This document shows, one piece after another, positions 32,691-41,322 of a stretch of DNA of 63,287 bases. The DNA is from Arthrobacter sp. MA-N2. Its GTDB lineage: Bacteria > Actinomycetota > Actinomycetes > Actinomycetales > Micrococcaceae. Made by a program: the position numbers and the translations under genes. Each line of letters begins with the position of its first letter. Position 1 is the stretch's first letter. The notes below the pieces were generated by a model. The model worked only from the letters and a program-made list of their open reading frames with translations. It was not told where the DNA came from and did no database searches. The DNA lies in contig NZ_AQRI01000026.1 in assembly GCF_000517125.1 (NCBI RefSeq), positions 1-63,287 on the forward strand, written 5' to 3'.

Positions 32691-34177
32691 GTAAGCGCGG
32701 TAGCGAAGTGAATCACGTCAAAACATCCAAGGGCTTTACCGGGTTTGGCGGCGGCCGATGGGGCAAGCGTCCAGCGCCGCCGCAGTGGTATTCGTCCTCG
32801 ACCCAGCTGTGCGGGATTTATCCGTTTTCGGCCGGCACGTCCCGGCCGAACGTCGGGACTCCGCTGGGCCGGGATATGAACGTGGGCACCGCCGTGGCCG
32901 GGGACATGAAGACCTGGTACGACGCGGGCCTGATTTCCTCACCCTCGATGATGCTCTTTGGCCTGAACGGGAACGGCAAGTCCTCGGTCGCGCAGCGGTT
33001 CATCTACTCCATGGCCGCGCGTGGCATCGTCCCGATGGTCTTTGACCCGCTGAAAAACGAATACCGCGAAGCCATCGAAAAGATGGGCGGCACGGTGTTC
33101 AGCGTCGGCCCGCGCGGGAAAGACAGGATCAATCTCCTGCACCTCGGGGCATTGGGGGATGCCGCTGCAAGGATCGGCGGTGTCCTGGGTGAGGAAATGC
33201 GGCAGGAGGCCATCGGCAAGGCCGTGGACATGGTTGCCCTGGTCGTCCAGATCAACCGCGGCCTGCCGCTGGCCGACAGTGAAGATGCGGTACTGGCCCT
33301 GCTGGTGCGCTCGGTCATCAACCGGGTCCGCAGACCTTCCCTGTATGACCTGAAAGCGGCGTTCCTGAACCCGCCGCCGGAAGTCCTCTCGGCGGTGGCC
33401 TGCAACGATGCGCAGCAGTTCCTCACGGAGTACCGGACATTGCACCTGTCCGTGCTGGCCGTCCTCAACGGCGAAATGGGGCCGCTGATTGGCGGCAGCG
33501 AATCCATGAGCATTCCCGTGGGAAATCCCGGCGGGTTCTGCTTCGATACCTCCTCAATCCCGGACTCGAACACGAAGCTGCTCTCGGCCGCGATGCTCGC
33601 CACCTGGAACATCGGCTTCTCGGCCATCGACGCGCACTGGGAACTGTCCCGGTATGACCCGTCCGTGCACTGGGGCGGTTACCTGTCCGTGCAGGACGAG
33701 TTCTGGTACCCGATGCGGGCCTGTGAGGGCATCATCGACCGGGCCGACCGGGTCGGGCGGACTAACAGGGGTAAGGGTGTAGCAGAGCTGAAGATCACGC
33801 ACAGCCCCAAGGACTTCCTGTCCCTGCCCAACGCAAAGGACCGGGCCACGGCCAAGGGCTTCGCCCAGCGCAGCGGCCTCCTGGGCCTCATGGCCCTGTC
33901 CCTGGATGACCTGCACGAGCTCAGCGCGGTCCAGCCGCTCAACGCCAAGGAAATCGAGACGGTATCCGGTTTCAACGCACCGCCGGACTGGAAGCCGAAG
34001 CTGAACGCTGACGGAACCCCCGCCGCCCCTCCGGGCGCGGGAAAGATCCTCCTGAAGGTCCCCGGCCGGGTGGGTATCCCGGTGCAGATGACCCTGACTG
34101 AGATCGAGAAGAAGCATCACGTCACCGACGAACGCAGTAACCGGTTCGTTCGGACGGAAGAAGAGGAGGCTGCCTGA
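32687..34177 (+). CDS. VirB4-like conjugation ATPase
   Basis: The 496-aa protein has Walker A in FGLNGNGKSSVAQRF, then VPMVFDPLKNEYREAI and a Walker B region near GYLSVQDEFWY. Unlike full VirB4 it lacks the N-terminal TraC_N half, which the preceding gene seems to supply as a separate protein. VirB4 powers assembly of the secretion channel. ATG 32687 overlaps the SCO6880 stop. Confidence 0.85.
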   Translation: MSKRGSEVNHVKTSKGFTGFGGGRWGKRPAPPQWYSSSTQLCGIYPFSAGTSRPNVGTPLGRDMNVGTAVAGDMKTWYDAGLISSPSMMLFGLNGNGKSSVAQRFIYSMAARGIVPMVFDPLKNEYREAIEKMGGTVFSVGPRGKDRINLLHLGALGDAAARIGGVLGEEMRQEAIGKAVDMVALVVQINRGLPLADSEDAVLALLVRSVINRVRRPSLYDLKAAFLNPPPEVLSAVACNDAQQFLTEYRTLHLSVLAVLNGEMGPLIGGSESMSIPVGNPGGFCFDTSSIPDSNTKLLSAAMLATWNIGFSAIDAHWELSRYDPSVHWGGYLSVQDEFWYPMRACEGIIDRADRVGRTNRGKGVAELKITHSPKDFLSLPNAKDRATAKGFAQRSGLLGLMALSLDDLHELSAVQPLNAKEIETVSGFNAPPDWKPKLNADGTPAAPPGAGKILLKVPGRVGIPVQMTLTEIEKKHHVTDERSNRFVRTEEEEAA

Positions 34178-36009
34178 TGGGTGCGCCAACACGGGCGCGG
34201 TACCTGCGCCGTAAAAACGCTGCAACGACGGCCGGCATGGCCGTGCTGGTCGGAGTGCTGCTGTCCGTGGTGGGCGGCCTGAGTGTTGGCGGGTTCTACG
34301 TCACCGGGACGTGGGCCAACCCGCCGGTCATCATCCAGGAGCTGGTGAAGGGCCCGCGTCAATTCTCGGGCCTGTACGTCGCCGGGATAGCCACCGTTGG
34401 GGTGGCTCTGGCCGCCCTGATCGTGGGTGGTTGGCTATTGCTGCGGAAGCTCGCCCCCCGCTCCTCGTGGGTAGACGCGGCGGCCCGGCACATGGCAACG
34501 GCCAAGGAGGTCAAGTCACTCTCGGTCAAGAGCGCATTGGCCGACAACCGGAAGATGAAATGCCAGGCCGAAGGCTGGCCCGGCTTCGAACTGGGCAAGA
34601 TCATCCCCACTTCCCAGCCGTTGTACGCGAACGCTGAACTTGTCGGGCTGATCTTCGCCGGCCCTCGTGCCGGGAAGTCCGCCTCCTACGCGGTGCCTTT
34701 TATCCTTGAATCCCCTGGCGCGGTGATCGTGACGGAGAACAAGCGGTTCCTTACCGATGCCACGCGTGACGTGCGGGCCAAAAACGGCGGCACCATATGG
34801 GTCTTTGACCCGCAGAGAATCGTTGGGGAGAAACCCACCTGGTGGTGGAATCCGCTCTCGATGGTCCATGACGCGGCCAGCGCGTGGACTCTGGCTGACA
34901 CGTTCGCGAAGGCCGAGATGGAATCCGTGGGAGAGAAGGGCTTCCAGTTCTTCGAGCTCCGCGCCACGCAGCTGCTGCGCGGGTTCTTCCTCGCGGCCGC
35001 CGTGAAGGGCTTGCCCCTGTCCACGGTGCAGGCCTGGATTTCTGACCGGGACGTACGGGAGCCCGAAGCGATTGCAATCCTGAACGACACGCGCCATGTG
35101 GAAGTCTTGAACCAGCTGGCGAGCATCTTCTCCCCGGACTCGCTGCCCGAACGCTCAGGTGTGTTCTCCACGGCGCAGATCATGACCGAATGCCTGACCA
35201 ACCAGGAGATTTCCCGGTGGGTCAATCCTGCTGAGGGTGATACCGTGGCTTCCCCTGAGATTGAGGGCTCCGTTTACCGTGGCCGTCCCCATTTCAACCC
35301 GGCAGAGTTCGTCCGGGGCAAAGACACCCTGTATTCGCTCTCCAAGGACTCGGCCGGTGGCGGGCGCGCCCTCGTAACGGCGATGGCCGTGGCCGTCCTG
35401 GAAGCAGCCGTCGAGTATGCCACCGAGTGCCCCGGTGGACGGCTGCCGGTGCCCTTGGCGGCCATCCTGGATGAAGCGGCCAACGTCTGCCGCTGGTCCA
35501 AGCTCCCCAAGGAATACTCCCACTTCGGCTCACGCGGAATCCTCGTGGCCACCATTCTGCAGTCCTACTCCCAAGGTGAATCCGTCTGGGGCGAAAAGGG
35601 CATGGAAGCGCTCTATCAGGCCGCGAACTGGATTCTGTACCTGGGCGGGAACAAGCCGGGGCCGTTCCTGTCCAAAACCTCCGAAGCCGTGGGGGATTAC
35701 TACTACACAACTCCCGGTTCACCCGGATCCAAGAACTCCCCACGAGGCCCCGAACAGGAACACCGGGACCGGATCTTCGATGTGGCCGAACTCGCCGCGC
35801 TCCCCAAGGGCCGGGGCATCCTCATCACCGGCCAGAACCGCGCTGCCCTGGTCAAGTCCACCCCGTGGATGTGGACCAAGCACGAAGAGGCCGTCAAGGC
35901 TTCCTTGCACGCCCATGACCCGCAGGCAGACCGCACCATCAGTGATGCAGAGGCCGAAGCCGACGCCGTACGCCGCAATCCTGACCTCACACCGGTAGCG
36001 GCACCGTGA
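34177..36009 (+). CDS. VirD4/TraG-type coupling protein
   Basis: The 610-aa protein has two N-terminal membrane segments (MAVLVGVLLSVVGGLSVGGFYV and VAGIATVGVALAALIVGGWLLL), Walker A at IFAGPRAGKSASYAVP, and Walker B at LAAILDEAANV. The TraG-type IVTENKRFL and ILVATILQSYSQGESVWG motifs are also present. It recruits the relaxosome to the channel. It overlaps VirB4 by one base and the next gene by 4. Confidence 0.9.
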   Translation: MGAPTRARYLRRKNAATTAGMAVLVGVLLSVVGGLSVGGFYVTGTWANPPVIIQELVKGPRQFSGLYVAGIATVGVALAALIVGGWLLLRKLAPRSSWVDAAARHMATAKEVKSLSVKSALADNRKMKCQAEGWPGFELGKIIPTSQPLYANAELVGLIFAGPRAGKSASYAVPFILESPGAVIVTENKRFLTDATRDVRAKNGGTIWVFDPQRIVGEKPTWWWNPLSMVHDAASAWTLADTFAKAEMESVGEKGFQFFELRATQLLRGFFLAAAVKGLPLSTVQAWISDRDVREPEAIAILNDTRHVEVLNQLASIFSPDSLPERSGVFSTAQIMTECLTNQEISRWVNPAEGDTVASPEIEGSVYRGRPHFNPAEFVRGKDTLYSLSKDSAGGGRALVTAMAVAVLEAAVEYATECPGGRLPVPLAAILDEAANVCRWSKLPKEYSHFGSRGILVATILQSYSQGESVWGEKGMEALYQAANWILYLGGNKPGPFLSKTSEAVGDYYYTTPGSPGSKNSPRGPEQEHRDRIFDVAELAALPKGRGILITGQNRAALVKSTPWMWTKHEEAVKASLHAHDPQADRTISDAEAEADAVRRNPDLTPVAAP

Positions 36010-36857
36010 GCGACACCCAGTCAGTCTCGGAGCGGGTCCCGGAGGATGATCTTCCGGGATCCGGCCTGTTCTTCGATGACACAGCCAACGAACCTGAGCC
36101 CTCCGTGACGGCGGCCGCCGTTCCCATTGCAGACGCAGCACCCGGCCCGGAGGAGTCAGCGGCTCTCAGCGCGTTGAGTACTGGCGGTGCCGCCCTGGCC
36201 GGGCTGGACGCCGCCGCCGTCGAGAAGCTGCTGACCAAAGTAGCTCTCCGCCGGTACACCAAGCGCATCGAAGAGGCAGTGGACGCCCGGCTCGATGACC
36301 TGGACTGGTCAGAAGTGGCCGCCGGCATCGAATCCCGTGTGGCAGGCCACGTGGCAGAAGCCGCCGGGGTCAACACCGAAACCGGTGAAATCAGCGATAA
36401 CTCGGCCGCCGCCCCGGACACGGAAGGTTCGGCCTCCGTCACTGAGGAGACCGAAGAGGCTCCCGAGCCAGCATTCCGCACCGTCTATGACTTCTACGAA
36501 GGCATCTACGGTCCCCTGTATGAGCACTTCGATTCCGCACCCGGCGTCATGGCCCAGCGCGGTACTACCGGGATCAGGTGGTGCCGGCAGTGGTGGAACC
36601 ACCAATCGGTGATGATGCGCATGACCGCTCTGTGGCAGGGATACGAGGTCGCCTACGCCGAAGGCGGCGGGGCTGTCAGTACCTGGATGCTCGATCACGC
36701 TGACCGCCACTTCGACCGGATCATGGCCGAAGGCGGGCCACTCTCCGAATGCCGGTCTGACCACGGCGACCAGATGGTCCGCTACCCCACTGATCCTCTG
36801 CCCGAAGGCCTGAACCTCGACGCGACAACCGTCCAGACCCCGGGACCCACTGAGTAG
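36006..36857 (+). CDS. DUF4913-containing conjugation protein
   Basis: The 283-aa protein starts at GTG 36006. The N-terminal 150 aa are acidic and disordered. The C-terminal part (FRTVYDFYEGIYGPLYEHF...WCRQWWNHQSVMMRMTALWQGYEVA) is DUF4913, found at the end of many actinobacterial transfer operons. Its function is unknown. It is the last gene of the operon, and a promoter-like palindrome for the next unit follows. Confidence 0.82.
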   Translation: MSDTQSVSERVPEDDLPGSGLFFDDTANEPEPSVTAAAVPIADAAPGPEESAALSALSTGGAALAGLDAAAVEKLLTKVALRRYTKRIEEAVDARLDDLDWSEVAAGIESRVAGHVAEAAGVNTETGEISDNSAAAPDTEGSASVTEETEEAPEPAFRTVYDFYEGIYGPLYEHFDSAPGVMAQRGTTGIRWCRQWWNHQSVMMRMTALWQGYEVAYAEGGGAVSTWMLDHADRHFDRIMAEGGPLSECRSDHGDQMVRYPTDPLPEGLNLDATTVQTPGPTE

Positions 36858-36890
36858 ACCGCGTCACTTTCTCAAGTATCGGCATGTCTA

Positions 36891-36910
36891 ATGCAACGGA
36901 TTTGTTGCAT
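36891..36910. promoter_or_regulatory. Palindrome upstream of the methyltransferase
   Basis: ATGCAAC, GGATTT, GTTGCAT: 7-base arms 18 bases before the start of an R-M methyltransferase that has its own N-terminal helix-turn-helix. It is a likely autoregulatory operator. Confidence 0.6.
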
Positions 36911-36927
36911 TGAATTAAGGTGGGCGA

Positions 36928-38760
36928 GTGACAACAGATCCGAGTGCGCCGACACTACAAGGGCTTATTGACTCCGCTGAACTAGCAAAGCGACTTGGGG
37001 TCTCCAAGGCCACCATTCGATCTTGGCGTAGCCGGAAGGCTTCGTGGCTACCCGAGCCAGTGGGGCGCCTGGAGGGTTTTGTCTGGCGCGAGGAAGATCT
37101 AGTTGGCATCGAAGAGCTGATTCCCAGCGGCCCTGGACGCCCTGCTCGATCCGATCTCGTCTTCGAGCCCCCGAGTCAGACGGAAAGCTCTATCGTTAGC
37201 GGCCTTCTTCTGTCAGAGCGTCGGGCACGTGGTGCCTATTACACTCCGCAAGATGCCGCACATTTCATTGCATCCTGGACCCTTAGGGGGGACCATGAGA
37301 CGCTTCTCGAGCCGAGCTTCGGTGACGGCTCGTTCATTAAAGCAATCAGAGACGTTGCTGCCGTTCGCGGACGCAAGGGTACGCAATGGATTGCGGCGGA
37401 ACTCGATGAATCGACTGCTCGCGAAGCAATCCGTGCAGAGTTGATCAACGAATCAGAGCTCCGCATCGGCGACTTTATGAGTTTGAAGCCAACGCCCGTG
37501 GATGCGGTTATTGCCAACCCTCCCTATATTCGGCTTCGCCACATACCCGAGGCTATGCGTCGTACGGCGTTGGCGCAGGTGCAGACCCACCTAGGCCATC
37601 CCATGAACCCGAGCGGAAGTCTATGGATGCCCTTTGTGGTTCATCTGATGTCCTTTCTGAAGCCTGGAGGACGTGCTGCCGTCGTTCTTCCCCTCGATTT
37701 CACCTATGTGGCCTACGCCAGGCCGCTCTGGAATCATCTGGCACGCCATTTCTCATCTCTTCGAGTTCTGAGGACGAGGGAACGAATTTTTCCGGATATC
37801 AACCAAGATGTCCTGCTGCTATTGGCTGATGGTTATGGAGGGTCCACGGACGTCGTGGATTACGAAGCCTACGAGACGCATGAACAGATGGTTCAAGGCG
37901 TGGAGGCTATCGGCGGACCGATTAGAATCTCCGACCTCAACGACGGTGACCGGGCTTTTCAACGAGCCATATTGCCCGATGGACTGGCTGAGTTACTAGC
38001 GGAGTCCGACCCCGTACATACTCATGCGGCGTCAGACAGCATGACGTTTAGGATCGGCTACATAGCTGGCGACAAGAAGTACTTTCACCCGTCAGCTGAG
38101 GTTATTGCTAAGTACAAGATCCCCGATTCAAGCCTCTATCCAGCAGTTATAAACTCCAGGCGCCTAAAAGGACACGGTCTCCGCACATCTGAGATGGTGG
38201 CAGAAGCCAGGGGAGCACTTTGGGTTCCAGACGATGACCTCGCTCCGGGCGAAGAACGCTATGTGAAACTTGGCGTCAAAACTGGTGTTTCAGCGGGATA
38301 CAAGGCGATGCGCCGCAGTCCCTGGTACCGAGTGCCAGGCGTTCTCGCGCCCGACATTATTCTGAGCGTCTTCAGCGAGCGTCCCCTGCTTCTGATCAAT
38401 GACGAGAAATGGTTGGCCTCAAATAGTCTGCTGGGAGGGTATCTGAAGCGAGGCACGCCGGATCAGTTCGCCGCAAGTTGGTATACGCCACTCACACTGC
38501 TGAGCATCGGGTTGCAGGTTCACTCGCTCGGCGGCGGAGTAATTGTCATGGTCCCCAACGAAGCCTCCAAAGTAAGAGTTCTTCGAACTGAACACTCCAA
38601 CCTGGTTGACAGTGACTCTATCTCGAAGGCTCTCCAGACCGGTGACATAAAGGCCGCCTACGCCGCCGGCGATGCCGCGGTTCACAAGCTCCTAGGGGCC
38701 TCCGGACTATCTCTCGTCTACGAGGGAATTGAGAGACTTTCCTATTGGAGAACTAGATAA
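36928..38760 (+). CDS. N6-adenine DNA methyltransferase with N-terminal HTH
   Basis: The 610-aa protein starts at GTG 36928. Residues about 12-60 form an excisionase/MerR-like helix-turn-helix (DSAELAKRLGVSKATIRSWRS...WREEDLVGI). The catalytic domain has ARGAYYTPQDAAHFIASWTL, LLEPSFGDGSFI (AdoMet site, motif I) and AVIANPPYIRLRH (motif IV, NPPY). The C-terminal 300 aa probably recognise target DNA. It should protect the plasmid and host from the partner nuclease encoded convergently. The fused helix-turn-helix suggests that the methylase controls its own transcription. Confidence 0.85.
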   Translation: MTTDPSAPTLQGLIDSAELAKRLGVSKATIRSWRSRKASWLPEPVGRLEGFVWREEDLVGIEELIPSGPGRPARSDLVFEPPSQTESSIVSGLLLSERRARGAYYTPQDAAHFIASWTLRGDHETLLEPSFGDGSFIKAIRDVAAVRGRKGTQWIAAELDESTAREAIRAELINESELRIGDFMSLKPTPVDAVIANPPYIRLRHIPEAMRRTALAQVQTHLGHPMNPSGSLWMPFVVHLMSFLKPGGRAAVVLPLDFTYVAYARPLWNHLARHFSSLRVLRTRERIFPDINQDVLLLLADGYGGSTDVVDYEAYETHEQMVQGVEAIGGPIRISDLNDGDRAFQRAILPDGLAELLAESDPVHTHAASDSMTFRIGYIAGDKKYFHPSAEVIAKYKIPDSSLYPAVINSRRLKGHGLRTSEMVAEARGALWVPDDDLAPGEERYVKLGVKTGVSAGYKAMRRSPWYRVPGVLAPDIILSVFSERPLLLINDEKWLASNSLLGGYLKRGTPDQFAASWYTPLTLLSIGLQVHSLGGGVIVMVPNEASKVRVLRTEHSNLVDSDSISKALQTGDIKAAYAAGDAAVHKLLGASGLSLVYEGIERLSYWRTR

Positions 38761-39499
38761 ACAGGTCAAACCATATGTTCCGTCTCTTATACGTCGCCAC
38801 CAAACGATCCACAAAAGTTTCAAGGGACAGGTCCGTATCGGGGACGGCCTGCTTTACTAGGTCATCCCGCAACTCTGCAGGCGACTTCTCGAAGTCCACG
38901 ACGAGGTAAGCGAACTGGTCGTAGATTCCGCTGAGGACTCGATAAAACTTGTCATCTCTGCCCGTAATAGCGCGGTACATCTTCGCATAGCGCGCGTAGT
39001 CGGTTTCGATGGTAACCGTGCGTGCTGGCAGAGTCTTGGTCTGAGCCTTTTCTTCCTTGTACGTGAACGGATGAAGGTAGACGTAGGAATGCACTGTCAT
39101 GGGGTAGCGCTCTTGGAGACTGATGGCCTCCCCCACGATGTCCTGGTAATAGGTTAGGACGTTTCTGCCTACTGAGCTCATCTGACTTCTTACACCTACT
39201 AGAAGCAGGGGGCCTGACGTCGGATGCATTACCGCGACATCGACGTCTTTCGATTTGTGGGAGCCGAGGATGGCCGCTTCTTCCTTGACGTAAACTCCCG
39301 CGCGAACCGCATCTGGATGCAGTCTCTGCTTCAACTCGGCGGCAATGTGGCCATGCAGCGTCTTAATGAAGTGCTGGCCGCGGACTGCTCTGACTGGATC
39401 TTCCGAGTAGAGGCGGTGCATCTCCTTCAGCGCTTCCGCCAACATGCGCTGAGAGGGCGTTTGATCGGCTTCATTATTCACAAGGGTCACAATACTCAA
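38753..39499 (-). CDS. Probable restriction endonuclease partner
   Basis: The 248-aa protein has a possible PD-(D/E)XK core in KSKDVDVAVMHPTSGPLLLVGVRSQMSSVGRN, although the usual acidic-x-Lys is replaced by VRSQ, so catalytic residues are uncertain. The rest (LTYYQDIVGEAISLQERYP, GIYDQFAYLVVDFEKS) is alpha/beta. It overlaps the methyltransferase tail to tail by 8 bases, a common R-M layout that lets transcripts interfere. The function is inferred mainly from this pairing. Confidence 0.65.
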   Translation of the reverse strand: MSIVTLVNNEADQTPSQRMLAEALKEMHRLYSEDPVRAVRGQHFIKTLHGHIAAELKQRLHPDAVRAGVYVKEEAAILGSHKSKDVDVAVMHPTSGPLLLVGVRSQMSSVGRNVLTYYQDIVGEAISLQERYPMTVHSYVYLHPFTYKEEKAQTKTLPARTVTIETDYARYAKMYRAITGRDDKFYRVLSGIYDQFAYLVVDFEKSPAELRDDLVKQAVPDTDLSLETFVDRLVATYKRRNIWFDLFI

Positions 39500-39591
39500 G
39501 CGACGGCACCATAGCTGACGCCCTCGCGATGATCAGAACAGGAACGATCACGGGCTAGCGTTCCCTCTCCAAGCGGGATTATTGTTCGGCT

Positions 39592-39825
39592 ATGGGCAAT
39601 GCAGTAGACCGGCCATTCCCCACGGGCTGGAAATTCTGGTCGTGGATAGCAGCAACTATCCCCTTTGGTTGGGCCGTTACCTGGGTGGTCCAAAACTTCA
39701 TCCCGATAGCACCAGACGCTTTAGCAGTCCCGTTAGCATGCGCTGTTATTTTCGTCCTAACAGTGAGCAATCCCGCCCCAAGACCGGGCCGGGAAATCGG
39801 AGGATACGACACGTTCCGCTCCTAA
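39592..39825 (+). CDS. Possible small membrane protein
   Basis: The 77-aa frame encodes two hydrophobic segments (FWSWIAATIPFGWAVTWVV and APDALAVPLACAVIFVLTVS) and is read away from the nuclease gene. No strong ribosome site precedes the ATG. The interval 39500-40056 otherwise holds only the terminator at 40004-40040, so this is the only coding candidate there. Confidence 0.35.
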   Translation: MGNAVDRPFPTGWKFWSWIAATIPFGWAVTWVVQNFIPIAPDALAVPLACAVIFVLTVSNPAPRPGREIGGYDTFRS

Positions 39826-40003
39826 CAACGTCAGCCCGACAATACGGAGCGGGCGACGTTAGGGAGGCGAGAAGAGTGTTGCAGATTGATCCCCGTCCTA
39901 GGGGAAAGCCGCCCGGCTTCCCGACATAGTCACGGCGGTGAGCAGTCAGAACTCTCGCCCAGCATCCCCACGCACGCCCAGGCATAGGTAGAGTTTGGCC
40001 AAA

Positions 40004-40040
40004 GAGTAGCCCCGCACACCAACGGTGTACGGGGCTACTC
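40004..40040 (-). terminator. Terminator of the mobilisation operon
   Basis: GAGTAGCCCCG and CGGGGCTACTC make an 11-bp perfect stem, extended by CACACC/GGTGTA. It lies just past the stop of the minus-strand gene at 40057. Confidence 0.8.
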
Positions 40041-40056
40041 TAAGCGGTGCCGGGAG

Positions 40057-41322
40057 TCAGCGGCCGCGCGTACGGTTCTTGCTCTGCGCCTGTGCCTGAC
40101 TGGCGTTCGCTCCACGGGTTCTACCGGCCTTCGCGCCCTTGCCGGCGGCCGCGTGGGTGATCGGGTACTTCTGGATTTTCTCGCCCTGCATGCGTGCCTT
40201 TACAGCCTCGGCGGGCACCCCGGCTGTCACGAGCTGCTGTTCCAGCGCTGCACGGTGCTCAGCAGTCCCGTAGGCGGCCGCCGCGCGGTCCTCCGCTACG
40301 TTGCCCGCACGTTCGTGGCTGGCCCCCTGGTGGGCCGCCCTGTCCGCTTTGACCTCAGCGTCGAGGGCTTCGGGATGGCGGGCAAGAAACTCGTCCCGGT
40401 ACCACTCCTCCTCCGCGTGGGACGGCCCGCTGTGTTCCTCGCGTGCGGCTTCGTCCTTCGCCTGATCAGCACGGGCGAACTCGGCCGCAGCAACAGCCTT
40501 ATACCCCTCGGCGTCTTTCCTGGCCTCGGTGGAACCAGCCGTATTGACCTGGCTAAGCGCCTGCTCGGGGGTCCGTCCCTGCCGGGCAAGGAACTCCTGC
40601 CGGCGCTGCTCTGCCTCCAGTTCACGCGTCTCCGCGCGGGCAGGCTCCCGGTCATCGAACCGCTTCTGCGCTGCAAGGAACTCCGGATCGAACGGCCGGA
40701 CCTCCGGTGAGCCGGCCGCCAGCCAGTCCTTCACCAGCTGGTCCTTGGCCTGCGGATTGTTGGCCTGAACTTGCCCCAACACGTGGTCCTGGTAATCGGG
40801 GCTCTGCTGCATGATGGCCCACCGCTGGGCGGCAGCCTCGACGGCTTCCGGTGCCTGAACCGTGGACCGCTCCCCCGGACCCAGATTCATCCACGCCTCC
40901 ACCGAAGCCTCCGGCGCGTGGGCTGCGTCGATGCGCTGCTGATCCCGCACGACATCGGTAATGTCGAACCCGAAACGTTCCTGCAGCTGGGTCCGGATAT
41001 TCTGCTCAGCCGACGCGGCCACCGGGTCGTGGTCCTTCCACGCCGTGGCAATCCGGTAGGCATCCACAATGTCTGCCTGCCCGGCCGATTCCCACCACTG
41101 GTTCCTGGCAGTCGGGGCCAGCGCAGTCGCGGCCGCCAGCTTCTCCGAATCGAACGCCAGCCGGTCCATCGCACCGCGCCGGCTGTTATCGGCCCGCGCC
41201 CGTTCGGCATGCTGCTGCCACGTCCGGGCCGCACTGGAACCAATCTGCGCGGCCATCGCCAACGCATGCTGGAAACTCTCTTCAACAAACCCATCAACGC
41301 CGTCAGTCTCGCTCAACGTCAT
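40057..41322 (-). CDS. Relaxase-operon coiled-coil protein
   Basis: The 421-aa protein is rich in Ala, Glu, Gln and Arg, is almost wholly helical, and has a charged coiled-coil from about 220 to 350 and a basic C-terminus. No catalytic domain is recognised. Its start overlaps the relaxase stop by 4 bases. Both proteins carry a similar segment near their C-termini (AALEQQLVTAGVPAEAVKARMQGEKIQKYP here and LEEQLRAAGLPEQAIRARLQAEKI in the relaxase), which hints at a shared binding module. Confidence 0.7.
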   Translation of the reverse strand: MTLSETDGVDGFVEESFQHALAMAAQIGSSAARTWQQHAERARADNSRRGAMDRLAFDSEKLAAATALAPTARNQWWESAGQADIVDAYRIATAWKDHDPVAASAEQNIRTQLQERFGFDITDVVRDQQRIDAAHAPEASVEAWMNLGPGERSTVQAPEAVEAAAQRWAIMQQSPDYQDHVLGQVQANNPQAKDQLVKDWLAAGSPEVRPFDPEFLAAQKRFDDREPARAETRELEAEQRRQEFLARQGRTPEQALSQVNTAGSTEARKDAEGYKAVAAAEFARADQAKDEAAREEHSGPSHAEEEWYRDEFLARHPEALDAEVKADRAAHQGASHERAGNVAEDRAAAAYGTAEHRAALEQQLVTAGVPAEAVKARMQGEKIQKYPITHAAAGKGAKAGRTRGANASQAQAQSKNRTRGR

